A stretch of DNA of 64,000 nucleotides, from NCBI RefSeq assembly GCF_040253635.1, contig NZ_JBEJGX010000003.1:3534001-3598000 (forward strand). Direction: 5' to 3'. The DNA comes from Streptomyces sp. Edi2 (GTDB taxonomy: Bacteria > Actinomycetota > Actinomycetes > Streptomycetales > Streptomycetaceae). Under the pieces are notes generated by a model, which saw only the letters and a program-made list of their open reading frames with translations, made no database searches and was not told the origin of the DNA. Every line of letters begins with the position of its first letter. Positions within the stretch are counted from its first letter, which is position 1. Of this stretch, positions 21,348 to 32,415 are shown in pieces. The translations under genes were made by a program, and so were the position numbers.

Positions 21348-21986
21348 TCAGGCCTGCTGCTTCGCCGGCTCCCTGGTGATCCACGGCTCCTTGGTCTCGC
21401 CGAGGATGACCTGCTGGTCGTCCCACTTGCCGAACCGCGGATTGACGTCGATCCCCATGGACCGGGAGGTCTTGGCCAGTGCCTGGGCGAGCTTCTGCTG
21501 GCCCTGCGGTTTGCCGCGGTCCGCGCCGAGCCGCTGGGCGACGCCGTCGAGCAGCAGCTGATTGCGGACCATGGCATCGATCTCGTCGGGGGCGATGCCC
21601 TGCTGGAGCCACATCTCCTTCAGCCGGCCGGCGCCGCCGGCCTGCTTCTCCGCCGCGGCCCGCCACCGCTGGACGTCGCGCCGGCTGACCGTCACCCCGG
21701 CATCGTGCGCGCCGCGGGCCAGCACCTCGTCGAAGATCATGCCGTTGAGGGTGGCCAGGCTCAGCCGGCCGGTGTTCATGACGAGCTGGTCGCCCTGCGG
21801 CGACTTGGCCTGCGCGGCACGGACATCCTTCACCTTCGCCTGCAACTGCGAGACGGTGATCCGCTTGCCGTCCACGAGAGCCGCGGCCCCGGGATGGGCA
21901 CCGCTGCCACAGGCCGCGAGCAACGGGGCCGCGGCCAGCAGGCCGGCGGTGGCGGATACGGAGAGCGCTGTCCTACGGCGGAACAC
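21348..21986 (-). CDS. SurA N-terminal-like lipoprotein
   Basis: 212 aa. A basic N-terminus, a hydrophobic stretch and the lipobox LLAAC (Cys about residue 26) mark a lipoprotein anchored on the outer face of the membrane. The remainder (ALVDGKRITVSQLQAKVKDVR... to VRNQLLLDGVAQRLG) resembles the chaperone half of SurA/PrsA-like proteins, and I see no parvulin isomerase domain. The start is GTG at 21984-21986 after GGGAGG; an out-of-frame ATG overlaps it. It precedes mazG in the same direction after a 129-bp gap, a pairing usual in Streptomyces. Confidence 0.82.
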   Translation of the reverse strand: MFRRRTALSVSATAGLLAAAPLLAACGSGAHPGAAALVDGKRITVSQLQAKVKDVRAAQAKSPQGDQLVMNTGRLSLATLNGMIFDEVLARGAHDAGVTVSRRDVQRWRAAAEKQAGGAGRLKEMWLQQGIAPDEIDAMVRNQLLLDGVAQRLGADRGKPQGQQKLAQALAKTSRSMGIDVNPRFGKWDDQQVILGETKEPWITREPAKQQA

Positions 21987-22159
21987 ATGGCCTCCCGGCA
22001 GATCGTGCGACGGAGTCTCGACCTTGGTGGATCGATGCTATGGAGTCGGCGTGGCCCAGGCCACTGCTTCGGCCAACGATCTGGGGCGGAGACGGTTCCG
22101 CTCCCGTGTGCCGGTCCGTTGCCGCCGCCATCAGCGTGCCGTTGGCGGCCCCCGCCGGC

Positions 22160-22633
22160 TCACCTCGGTGCCTGCTCCGGCCAGGATGCGGCAGGCACGG
22201 TGGCCGCGATGGCCGCGGTCTCTGCGGCCTCAGGGGACTTTGCGGTCTCAGGGAGCTTTGCGGTCTCAGGGGACTTCGCGGCCTCAGCGGTCTCAGCAGT
22301 GGTGATCGTCTGCCGCAGGATCTTCCGGGCCGTGGCGATCTCGGCCGACCGTTGGTCCAGCGTCCGCAACTGGGTGCGCAGCGCGTCCAAGATCCCGGGG
22401 CATGGCAGCACCGTTGCCTCGGGGGTGGTGCAGGGGAGCACCTGACGGATGATCCGGGTCGGCAGTCCCGCCGCGAGCAGGGCCCGGATCCGCTGTACCG
22501 CGGCCTCGGTTCCCTCGTCGTAGCTGCGGTATCCGTTGGGCAGGCGCCCGGGTTGCAGCAGGCCTGCCCGCTCGTAATAGCGCAGGAGGCGTTCGCTGGT
22601 CCCGGTCCGTTCGGCCAGTTCTCCGATGAGCAC
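22160..22633 (-). CDS. MerR-family regulator with a repeat-encoded C-terminal tail
   Basis: 157 aa. The MerR winged helix is clear (MLIGELAERTGTSERLLRYYERAGLLQPGRLPNGYRSYDE), followed by a coiled-coil dimerisation helix to about residue 110. No metal-binding Cys pattern of the classic metal sensors is obvious; PCTTPEATVLPCPGI has two Cys but not the known spacing. The last 45 residues are low complexity (units of E-A-A-K-S-P / P-E-T-A-K) and come from an 18-bp tandem DNA repeat. It is divergent from an amidohydrolase gene 112 bp away, which it probably regulates. Confidence 0.85.
   Translation of the reverse strand: MLIGELAERTGTSERLLRYYERAGLLQPGRLPNGYRSYDEGTEAAVQRIRALLAAGLPTRIIRQVLPCTTPEATVLPCPGILDALRTQLRTLDQRSAEIATARKILRQTITTAETAEAAKSPETAKLPETAKSPEAAETAAIAATVPAASWPEQAPR
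22224..22295. repeat. 18-bp tandem repeat inside the merR gene
   Basis: Four consecutive units of GCGGYCTCAGGGGACTTT (22224, 22242, 22260 and 22278, the last diverged) keep the reading frame, adding six residues per unit. Near-identity of units 1-3 implies recent expansion. Confidence 0.8.
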
Positions 22634-22745
22634 CGTCAGCCGCCGACCTCTCCGTAGTTGACCTTCTCACGGTGTCAGGGAGCAACAGTGGGTCGCCCGG
22701 TCGCATTCCGGATGACGAACTGCCTCGGAGAAATCGGAGAACCTT

Positions 22746-23534
22746 GTGATCATCGATGCCCACAGCCATGTCCACGACCCGGTGGAGCAGCACCTCGCCG
22801 GCCTTGACGACGCCGGGGTGGATCGCACGGTGCTCTTTGCGACGCGCCCGCACCCGGAACGGGCCGTCGATCTTGCCTCGCTGCGCCGCGAGATGAGCGT
22901 CCTCGACAACGCCCTGGCAGGCCGGGGAAACGATGCCGACGGCTACCGCACCGCCTGGCGGGAGCTGGACGAGGCCCTGGCCGCGCACCCGGACCGGTTC
23001 ATCGGGTTCGGCGCCGTTCCTCTGGATCTGCCCGAGGAGCGCATCGCGGCCGTGGTCGAGCGCGAGGTGGTGGGACGGGGACTGCGCGGGATCGGCGAGC
23101 TCACCCCTCCGGCAGGTCAGGCCGCACGGATCGAGCCGGTGCTGCGGGCCGCGCACGACCACGGCGGACTACCGGTCGTGGTGCACGGTTTCGCCCCTAC
23201 CACCGCCGAGGACCTGCGTACCCTCGCCCGGCTCGCCACCCAATACCGAGCGGTCCCGCTGGTGATCAGTCAACTCGGCGGAGTGCACTGGATGGAGGCC
23301 ATCGAACTGGTGCGGGACACCCCGAGCATGTACCTGGAACTGTCCACGGCCGGCCTGATCTTCGCGGTGCGAATGGCGGTCCAGGAGATCCCCGAGCGCA
23401 CGCTGTTCGGCTCGGACGCCCCGTATGGCGATCCCTTGCTCGCCCGTACCACGGTCGAACGGGTCACCTCTCCCGGCGAGGTCCGTGACAGGGTGCTCGG
23501 AGGGACCGTGGGACAGCTCCTGGGTATCTGCTGA
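22746..23534 (+). CDS. Amidohydrolase family 2 (TIM-barrel metal hydrolase)
   Basis: 262 aa. It has the metal-binding start IIDAHSHVHDP, an internal His in VVVHGFAP (about 143), and a C-terminal FGSDAPYGDP motif containing the catalytic Asp. This pattern belongs to the amidohydrolase-2 group, which includes decarboxylases and lactonases. The specific reaction cannot be inferred. GTG at 22746 has GGAG 6 nt upstream. It is divergent from the merR gene. Confidence 0.85.
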   Translation: MIIDAHSHVHDPVEQHLAGLDDAGVDRTVLFATRPHPERAVDLASLRREMSVLDNALAGRGNDADGYRTAWRELDEALAAHPDRFIGFGAVPLDLPEERIAAVVEREVVGRGLRGIGELTPPAGQAARIEPVLRAAHDHGGLPVVVHGFAPTTAEDLRTLARLATQYRAVPLVISQLGGVHWMEAIELVRDTPSMYLELSTAGLIFAVRMAVQEIPERTLFGSDAPYGDPLLARTTVERVTSPGEVRDRVLGGTVGQLLGIC

Positions 23535-23663
23535 CAGCCGGCCGGCGAAGCGCCCGTGCCCAGGGAGCGGCGGGAGCGACGGGGCACCCCGTCCTGTCCT
23601 CCGCTCACCGCCCCGCCCCGCCCCCGGGAACGGACCATCCGGCGCCCGCGTCTGACCCACTGC

Positions 23664-23707
23664 CACCCTCTTGTCACCCTCTTGTCACCCTCTTGTCGCC
23701 CTCTTGC
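23664..23707. repeat. 11-bp tandem repeat upstream of the DUF2079 gene
   Basis: CACCCTCTTGT is repeated three times exactly and a fourth time with changes, at 11-bp periodicity. It lies 119 bp before the start codon of the next gene. Confidence 0.8.
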
Positions 23708-23825
23708 CCATCCCTTGCCGCCCACTGCCACCCCCGCCGTCACGGCCATTACCGTCGCAGCGGTCGCCGGGCCGGCCGGCGCTCCGCTTCGAGTATCTTT
23801 TCGACAGTTGAGAGTGAGGATCCGC

Positions 23826-25406
23826 ATGGACACGGCCGCAGTATCGGCTGGGGGCGCCCCCGGACGGATTCTTGGAAAGGACGTCGGCGCGGTGCCGCCG
23901 CCCCGGACCGCTGCCCTGGCCGGGTCCGTACCGGCGCCCCGGTCCGCCCCGCAGCCGGCCGGCCACGAGGCCGCGGCCACCGGCGCGCCGCCACCGGACC
24001 GGCCCGGCCGGCTGCGGCGCACCGCGCACCGGCTGCGCGCCCGGACCGCCCCCCTGCGCGCCCCTCGCTTCGACCCGTACTGGACGGCGGGGTTCTTCTT
24101 CGTCGCCTTCGCGCTGCTGGCCCTCCACCATTTCCGCACCCTGTCCGCGTCCTCCTGGGACCTGGGCATCTTCGAGCAGGCCATACGGGGCTACGCCCAC
24201 TTCCGGGCGCCGATCGTCGACCTCAAGGGCCCCGGCACCAACATCCTCGGTGACCACTTCAGTCCCGTACTGATCGTGCTCGCCCCGTTCTACCGGCTGT
24301 TCCCCTCCCCGCTGACCCTGCTGATCGCACAGGCCGCGCTCTTCGCGCTGTCCGCGATACCGGTCACCCGCGCCGCCGCCCGCACGCTGGGCCGCGTCCC
24401 GGGCCTGGCGATCGGCGTCGCCTACGGCACGTCCTGGGGTGTGCAGAAGGCCGTCGACTTCGACTTCCACGAGATCGCCTTCGCGCTGCCGCTGATCGCC
24501 TTCGCGCTCGAAGCGGTGCTGCGCGGGCGGTGGACCGCGGTGGTGTGCTGGGCCGCGCCGCTGGTGCTGGTCAAGGAGGACCTGGGGGTGACCGCGGCCG
24601 TCATCGGTGCGCTCGCCCTGATCCGTACCCGGCGGGCCAGTCCGCTGGCCATCGGCCTGGTCGCCTTCGGCCTCAGCGCCACCGCCGTGACCCTCGGCGT
24701 GCTCATACCGGGGTTCAACGGCTCCGGCTCGTACGACTACTGGAGCAAGTTCGGCGCCGACGGCGGCGGCCTCACCATTCCCCTCGTCACGGCCGTGCGC
24801 ACCACGCTGTGGGTGCTGCTGCCCACCACCGGCCTGCTCGCGCTGCGTTCGCCGCTGCTGCTGGTCGCGCTGCCCACGCTGGGCTGGCGTTTCCTGTCGC
24901 ACGAGCCGCATTACTGGGGCATCGACTGGCACTACAACGCCGTCCTGATGCCGGTGGTCTTCCTCGCCCTGATCGACGCCCTGCCCGGGGCCCGGGTCTC
25001 CGCCCGGCCCTGGCTGCGCTCGTACGCCCACCATCTGCCGGCCGCCGTGGTGGCCGTGGCCCTCGCGCTGACCACCACGCTTCCGCTGGCCCGCCTCACC
25101 GAAGGCGCCACCTACCGCACCCCGCCGGACGTCACCGCCGCCGAGAAGCTGCTCGCGCGGATACCCGACGGTGCGAGCGTGGAGTCCGACATCCGGCCGC
25201 TGAGCCGCCTGGCCGGCCGCACCCGGGCCTTCTGGATCGGCGACACCGGCGGTCTGTCACCGGAGTACGTCGCCGTGCAGCTCCGCGACAACCGCACCCC
25301 GCGGCAGGCGCTGGCGGATGCCGCCGCCCGCCACCCCAAGTCCACCTACGTCATCCTGGGCGGCGCCGGTGACCTGCTCGTATTTCACCGGACATCCGCC
25401 CGCTGA
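23826..25406 (+). CDS. DUF2079 polytopic membrane protein
   Basis: 526 aa. About nine to ten hydrophobic segments lie between residues 90 and 430, and a soluble C-terminal domain follows. The first loop contains ASSWDLGIFEQAIRGYAHFRAPI and ILGDHFSPVLIVLAPFYRLFPSP, characteristic of DUF2079, which resembles GT-C glycosyltransferases. The Asp in WDLGIFEQ and the HFSP motif are the likely functional positions. The ATG at 23826 has GAGG 6 nt ahead. The N-terminal 80 residues are Pro/Ala-rich and cytoplasmic. Function is unproven; a role in transferring a lipid-linked sugar is plausible. Confidence 0.85.
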   Translation: MDTAAVSAGGAPGRILGKDVGAVPPPRTAALAGSVPAPRSAPQPAGHEAAATGAPPPDRPGRLRRTAHRLRARTAPLRAPRFDPYWTAGFFFVAFALLALHHFRTLSASSWDLGIFEQAIRGYAHFRAPIVDLKGPGTNILGDHFSPVLIVLAPFYRLFPSPLTLLIAQAALFALSAIPVTRAAARTLGRVPGLAIGVAYGTSWGVQKAVDFDFHEIAFALPLIAFALEAVLRGRWTAVVCWAAPLVLVKEDLGVTAAVIGALALIRTRRASPLAIGLVAFGLSATAVTLGVLIPGFNGSGSYDYWSKFGADGGGLTIPLVTAVRTTLWVLLPTTGLLALRSPLLLVALPTLGWRFLSHEPHYWGIDWHYNAVLMPVVFLALIDALPGARVSARPWLRSYAHHLPAAVVAVALALTTTLPLARLTEGATYRTPPDVTAAEKLLARIPDGASVESDIRPLSRLAGRTRAFWIGDTGGLSPEYVAVQLRDNRTPRQALADAAARHPKSTYVILGGAGDLLVFHRTSAR

Positions 25407-25423
25407 ACGCGTACGGTACCGCG

Positions 25424-25960
25424 ATGACCACCGATGTGATCGTCCTGAACGGCGGCTCCAGCGCGGGCACTTCCACCCTCGCCCGGGCCCTGCAGGAGAC
25501 CCTGCCCCGCCCCTGGCTGACCTTCGGCGTCGACACCTTTATCGCCGCCCTGCCGCCCGCCCTGATGACCTCCCCGGACGGGCTGGTCCTCGCGCCCGAC
25601 GGCACGGTCTCGGTCGGGCCCGCGTTCCGCGCGCTGCAGACCGGCTGGCTGCACGGCATCGCGGCGATGGCCCGGGCCGGCACCGGCATCATCCTCGACG
25701 AGGTCTTCCTCGACGGCGGCGCGGGCCAGGACCGCTGGCACCGCGCGCTGGACGGCCTGTCGGTGCTGTGGGTCGGCGTCCACTGTGATGCCGACACCGC
25801 CACCGCCCGCGAACTCGCCCGCGGGGACCGGGTGGTGGGCATGGCCGCCACCCAGGCCGCGCTGGTCCACCGGGGCGTTCGCTACGACGTCGAGGTCGAC
25901 ACCGCCGGCTCGGATGCGGGCGTTTGTGCCAGGGGGATCGCTGCCCACGTTGCCGGGTGA
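25424..25960 (+). CDS. Chloramphenicol phosphotransferase family protein
   Basis: 178 aa, the length I recall for the S. venezuelae enzyme. The P-loop is VIVLNGGSSAGTSTLARALQ. The FGVDTFIAALPP segment after it contains the Asp that acts as base in CPT, and ILDEVFLDGG follows near residue 90. CPT phosphorylates the 3'-hydroxyl of chloramphenicol; many homologues act on other small alcohols or are uncharacterised. It begins 17 bp after the DUF2079 gene. The last six codons and the stop lie inside the left terminal repeat of the palindromic element, so the natural C-terminus may have been replaced. Confidence 0.8.
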   Translation: MTTDVIVLNGGSSAGTSTLARALQETLPRPWLTFGVDTFIAALPPALMTSPDGLVLAPDGTVSVGPAFRALQTGWLHGIAAMARAGTGIILDEVFLDGGAGQDRWHRALDGLSVLWVGVHCDADTATARELARGDRVVGMAATQAALVHRGVRYDVEVDTAGSDAGVCARGIAAHVAG

Positions 25961-26098
25961 TCCGCCGTTTTTCTTTCTGTGGTTCTTTTCCCGCCTTCGG
26001 CGGGGGCGGGGTTGGTTGTCGGCTGTGTTTCCGCCTTCGGCGGGGGCGGGGTTGGTTGTGTGGGGTGGGGCCCCGAGGTGAGTGGTGGGTGGCGGGTT

Positions 26099-26165
26099 CG
26101 GGGCCTCCGGGGTGGGTGTTCGGACTGCTTCGCTTTACGTCCGAACACCCACCCCTCCGGCCCCG
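26099..26165 (-). repeat. Conserved stem-loop A of copy 1
   Basis: Inner stem of 17 bp (26109-26125 with 26139-26155), a 3x3 internal loop (26106-26108 and 26156-26158) and an outer stem of 7 bp. Read on the minus strand, the apical loop is GTAAAGCGAAGCA and the internal loop is GGA opposite GGA. Both features are identical to stem-loops B and C. Confidence 0.85.
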
Positions 26166-26219
26166 CCCCCTCCCGTCCGTTGTGGGGCTCCACCCCGGGT
26201 GGGGGAGCAGGAGAAAACA

Positions 26220-26271
26220 AAAGACCAGTAGCTCGGCCCGCATCACGATGCGGGCCGAGCTACTGGTCTTT
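26220..26271. terminator. 24-bp perfect hairpin at the centre of copy 1 (bidirectional terminator-like)
   Basis: The arms 26220-26243 and 26248-26271 are perfectly complementary around the loop CACG. The stem begins AAAGACC and ends GGTCTTT, so each strand presents a G+C-rich hairpin flanked by A and U runs. It lies between two convergent genes and should stop transcription from both sides. Confidence 0.8.
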
Positions 26272-26315
26272 GAAAACCTTCACCCCACCGGGCGGGGGTC
26301 GCCATCCGGGCGGGA

Positions 26316-26392
26316 GGTGGCGGGCCGGAGGGGCCTGTGTTGTGGACGTAAAGCGAAGCAGTCCACAACACAGGCCCCGGAGGCCCGCCACC
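26316..26392 (+). repeat. Conserved stem-loop B of copy 1
   Basis: Inner stem of 18 bp (26330-26347 with 26361-26378), loop GTAAAGCGAAGCA (26348-26360), 3x3 internal loop GGA/GGA (26327-26329, 26379-26381) and an 11-bp outer stem (26316-26326 with 26382-26392). All base pairs are Watson-Crick. Confidence 0.88.
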
Positions 26393-26486
26393 CGCACCCA
26401 CCACGAACAACAAGCGGCCCCCGCCCAACCACCACCCCACCCCGCCGGAGGCGAACGGCGCCGCACCCGACAACGTGGGAAGCAGG

Positions 26487-26521
26487 GCTACGAGCCCAAA
26501 CCGGCTACGAGCCCAAACCGC

Positions 26522-26537
<16 letters not shown>
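26487..26537. repeat. 17-bp tandem repeat at the 3' end of mfd
   Basis: GCTACGAGCCCAAACCG occurs twice exactly (26487, 26504). A third, diverged unit (26521-26537) contains the mfd stop codon. The duplications therefore lie just beyond the end of mfd, next to the terminal repeat of the palindromic element. Confidence 0.85.
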
Positions 26538-30067
<3,530 letters not shown>

Positions 30068-30258
30068 CAGAAGATTCCGTCCCAGCGAGGCGAACAACGC
30101 AGCAGCCCGACACGTCTCACGGGCCGGGGTTGCCAAGCGTACGCCCGCCCGCGACCCGGGCGGGCCGCAAGCCCGGGAGGGCCCCGGCGCGCCGGACAGC
30201 ACGCGCCGGGGATGCGCTCCCGGCCGCGGCGCGGGCCGCCGGCCGGGAGCGGCGGAGA

Positions 30259-30843
30259 TCAGCCGGCAACCCTGACCGCGGCGTAGTACTTGTTCGCGGT
30301 CTTGAGGCAGGCGGCCTTCATTTTCTTCCGCATCGCCGGGGTGAGCGGGTCGGCCCAGGGCTTGTACTGGCAGGCCTGGCGCATGTCCTGGAGGAATACA
30401 TCATCGATGCGCTTCTTGTGGTCCCTGCGCCAGGCGGTCTTCCCCACAATTGTTTTGTAGTTGCGGTAACCGAAGTCGTGGCGGTGGCAGGAGTAGGTGA
30501 AGTCATAGCCGCCCGGCAGCTTCTCCGGCGAGCTGTTGCAGCCGTTGGTGCTCCAGTTGAACCGGAAGTAGTTCGAGCCCGAGCGGTACAGCCCGAGGTA
30601 CTTGAACCAGGCGTCCTGGGACGCCTGTCCCTTGCTTGTCAGCGACTTGAGCTTCTTCAGCCGGTACGCCCCGCCGACCGCGGGACCGGCCACGTCCGCC
30701 ACGGAGACCTGCTGCGCCACCGCGGACGGTCCGGTCGTGACCGCCGCCGTTGCCGGCGCCTCGGCGAGCGCGGGTGCCGCCGTCCCCAGAGCGAGGACAC
30801 CGGCCAGTACGACACCTCCGAAAGAGGTCCGTATCGTGTTCAC
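30259..30843 (-). CDS. Secreted prokaryotic phospholipase A2
   Basis: 194 aa. The signal peptide probably ends after ALA (about residue 28). The mature protein contains CHRHDFGYRNY, the catalytic His-Asp motif of the bacterial PLA2 family known from S. violaceoruber. The disulfide-forming cysteines are also in place (NGCNSSPE, YSCHRH, QACQYK, AACLKT). The enzyme hydrolyses the sn-2 ester of phospholipids outside the cell using Ca2+. A possible propeptide or linker covers residues 29-60. GTG start at 30841-30843 with AAGGAAA ahead. The gene stands alone. Confidence 0.9.
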   Translation of the reverse strand: MNTIRTSFGGVVLAGVLALGTAAPALAEAPATAAVTTGPSAVAQQVSVADVAGPAVGGAYRLKKLKSLTSKGQASQDAWFKYLGLYRSGSNYFRFNWSTNGCNSSPEKLPGGYDFTYSCHRHDFGYRNYKTIVGKTAWRRDHKKRIDDVFLQDMRQACQYKPWADPLTPAMRKKMKAACLKTANKYYAAVRVAG

Positions 30844-31201
30844 TTGTTTCCTTCCCCGTTTTCATGCTGCATGGAAGCCGTATCCGAAATCGGCTTCAGG
30901 GAGGAAAATAGCGCGACAGCGGGGCTCTGCAGAGGGAATTAAAGGGAATGCCCGGGCGCTCCCTCAAGGAACCTTGCATTCCGCAAAGCCTGACATGGCG
31001 GATGGCGTGGTCATTTGACCGCTACGCCCGGATGTGCGCAATGGACAAAAGCGGTTCCATGCGCACCAATTTCCCACGCACGCACATCGCTGTGATCTGG
31101 GACACCCGTCTGCGCCGAGGACGCCAATGCGCCGCGCCCCGGCCCGGCCGGGCGGGGCGGGGCGGGGCGGGCGGTGAGCAGGGCGGCGGCGGGCGGTGCG
31201 G
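30844..31201. other. Leader and promoter region of the phospholipase gene
   Basis: This 358-bp stretch has no gene. It contains a leader hairpin (GAAGCCG 30874-30880 with CGGCTTC 30891-30897) and a promoter candidate at 30938-30967. The left flank of the coiled-coil gene's stop is G+C-rich, with GGGGCGGGGC runs at 31150-31170. Confidence 0.45.
30938..30967 (-). promoter_or_regulatory. Candidate phospholipase promoter
   Basis: On the minus strand TTGAGG (30962-30967) and TTTAAT (30938-30943) lie 18 bp apart. The -10 matches the consensus at five of six positions, unusual in this G+C-rich DNA. The predicted leader is about 90 nt and includes the hairpin at 30874-30897. Confidence 0.45.
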
Positions 31202-32251
31202 TCAGGCGCCCGGGCCGCCGCGCCGCCGGGGCAGCTGCGTCTCCAGGGTGTCGTCCTCGTCGGAGCCGGGACCGGAGCCGGAACCCGCAGCGACGGTGGC
31301 GGTGCCGGTGCCGGCGGCTCCGGGCCCTCCGCCACCCTCCGCGCTCCCCTCGCCCTCGTCGCCGCCCTCCCCCACCGGTGCCTTCCCGGTGAGCACCGCC
31401 AGGCTGTTGCGGACATGGGTCATATGGACGCGTACCTCTTCGCGCTCCGCGTCGTGTGCGCGCAGGATCCGCTCGGTGGCGCGCTCGGCGCGTTCCGCCT
31501 CCGCCCGAGCCCGGTCCAGGAGTCCGGCGGCGCGGTCCTCGCCGTCCTCCTGGCGGTGCCGGGCGGCTTCCTCCGCCTCCGCGTACAGCCGCCGGGCGTC
31601 GGCGCGGAGGGCCTTCCCGCGGGCGTCCAGCTCCGCGACGCGCCGGTCCGTCTCCGCCTCCAGCGCCACGAGTTCCCGCCCGGCCGCTTCCCACTCTTCC
31701 GTCTGCCGCTTCTCCTGGTCGCCGAGCAACTGCGCGGTGCGCCGGCGCACCTCCGCCAGCTCCTCGGCCGCCTCGCTCCGCAGCCGTTCGGCGTCCTCGG
31801 CCGCCACGGCCGCCAGTTCCGTGGCCTCCCCGCGGGCCGCCCGGTCCGTGCGCCGGGCCCGGGTGTCCGCCTCGGCCCGCAGCGCGTAGGCCGCCCGCTC
31901 GGCCGCGTCCCGGACGTCGTCCGCATGGGCGGCGGCCTCGCCGCGCATCTGCTCGGCCGCCTGCTCCGCCTCGGCCCGCAGCCGTGCCGCCTCGGACTCC
32001 GCGGTCGTCAGGATCAGCCGGGCGTCGCTGCCGAGCGATTCATAGGTCTGCGGCGGCTGCTGCGCCAGATAGGCGCGCAGCTCCGCGAGTTCGGCCTCCA
32101 TCTGCTTGGACAGGACGGTGAGCCGTGCGGCGCGCTCCCAGCAGGAGTCGCGGTCCACCGAGAGCCCCGTGACCCGGCGGTCCACATCCTCCGGCCGGTA
32201 GCCACGCCCTCGTACGGCCTCGAACCCGTGAGGCGAAACCGATGCACTCAT
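31202..32251 (-). CDS. DivIVA-like coiled-coil protein (cellulose-binding/FilP-Scy type annotation)
   Basis: 349 aa. A short N-terminal segment FEAVRGRGYRPEDVDRRV resembles the lipid-binding start of DivIVA-family proteins. Residues 45-285 form an almost continuous Ala/Glu/Arg-rich coiled coil with heptad character. The C-terminal tail (about 290-349) is Gly/Glu-rich and acidic. Proteins like this are often annotated as cellulose-binding proteins, and related coiled coils organise the hyphal tip in Streptomyces. A structural cytoskeletal role is inference. The ribosome site before the ATG is very close (GAGGG adjacent), so the start is less certain. Confidence 0.75.
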   Translation of the reverse strand: MSASVSPHGFEAVRGRGYRPEDVDRRVTGLSVDRDSCWERAARLTVLSKQMEAELAELRAYLAQQPPQTYESLGSDARLILTTAESEAARLRAEAEQAAEQMRGEAAAHADDVRDAAERAAYALRAEADTRARRTDRAARGEATELAAVAAEDAERLRSEAAEELAEVRRRTAQLLGDQEKRQTEEWEAAGRELVALEAETDRRVAELDARGKALRADARRLYAEAEEAARHRQEDGEDRAAGLLDRARAEAERAERATERILRAHDAEREEVRVHMTHVRNSLAVLTGKAPVGEGGDEGEGSAEGGGGPGAAGTGTATVAAGSGSGPGSDEDDTLETQLPRRRGGPGA

Positions 32252-32415
32252 CCCTCAAGCCCCTCTCCGCCGCGCACAGCAGTCGCGCGACCCGCAGCGT
32301 TCCGCTTCATCTCGCATGATTCCGTGCAGCACCGTGCAGTGACCCGCACTTCCCGCGGATCGCACCGAAAGCCGCACCCTCGCGGCACTCCGTCCAACCC
32401 ACCCACCAGGATGCG

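Larger units (their letters stand above)
25941..26482. repeat. Palindromic MITE-like element, copy 1 (complete)
   Basis: This 542-bp non-coding unit sits between the convergent cpt and mfd genes. Its ends are imperfect 19-bp inverted repeats: CTGCCCACGTTGCCGGGTG at 25941-25959 and the complement of CTTCCCACGTTGTCGGGTG at 26464-26482 (17 of 19 identical). Inside it, in order, are two copies of CCGCCTTCGGCGGGGGCGGG (25991 and 26031), a stem-loop with a 13-nt loop, a 24-bp hairpin, a second such stem-loop in opposite orientation, and a right arm with CGCCGGAGGCG. There is no open reading frame with protein-like features. I do not recognise a named family. No clear target-site duplication is seen. 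Confidence 0.8.

Noticed and set aside
25981..26482. CRISPR array or IS element as explanation for the repeats
   Set aside because: Repeats are palindromic and not regularly spaced by unique spacers, and there is no transposase frame. A miniature non-coding element fits better.
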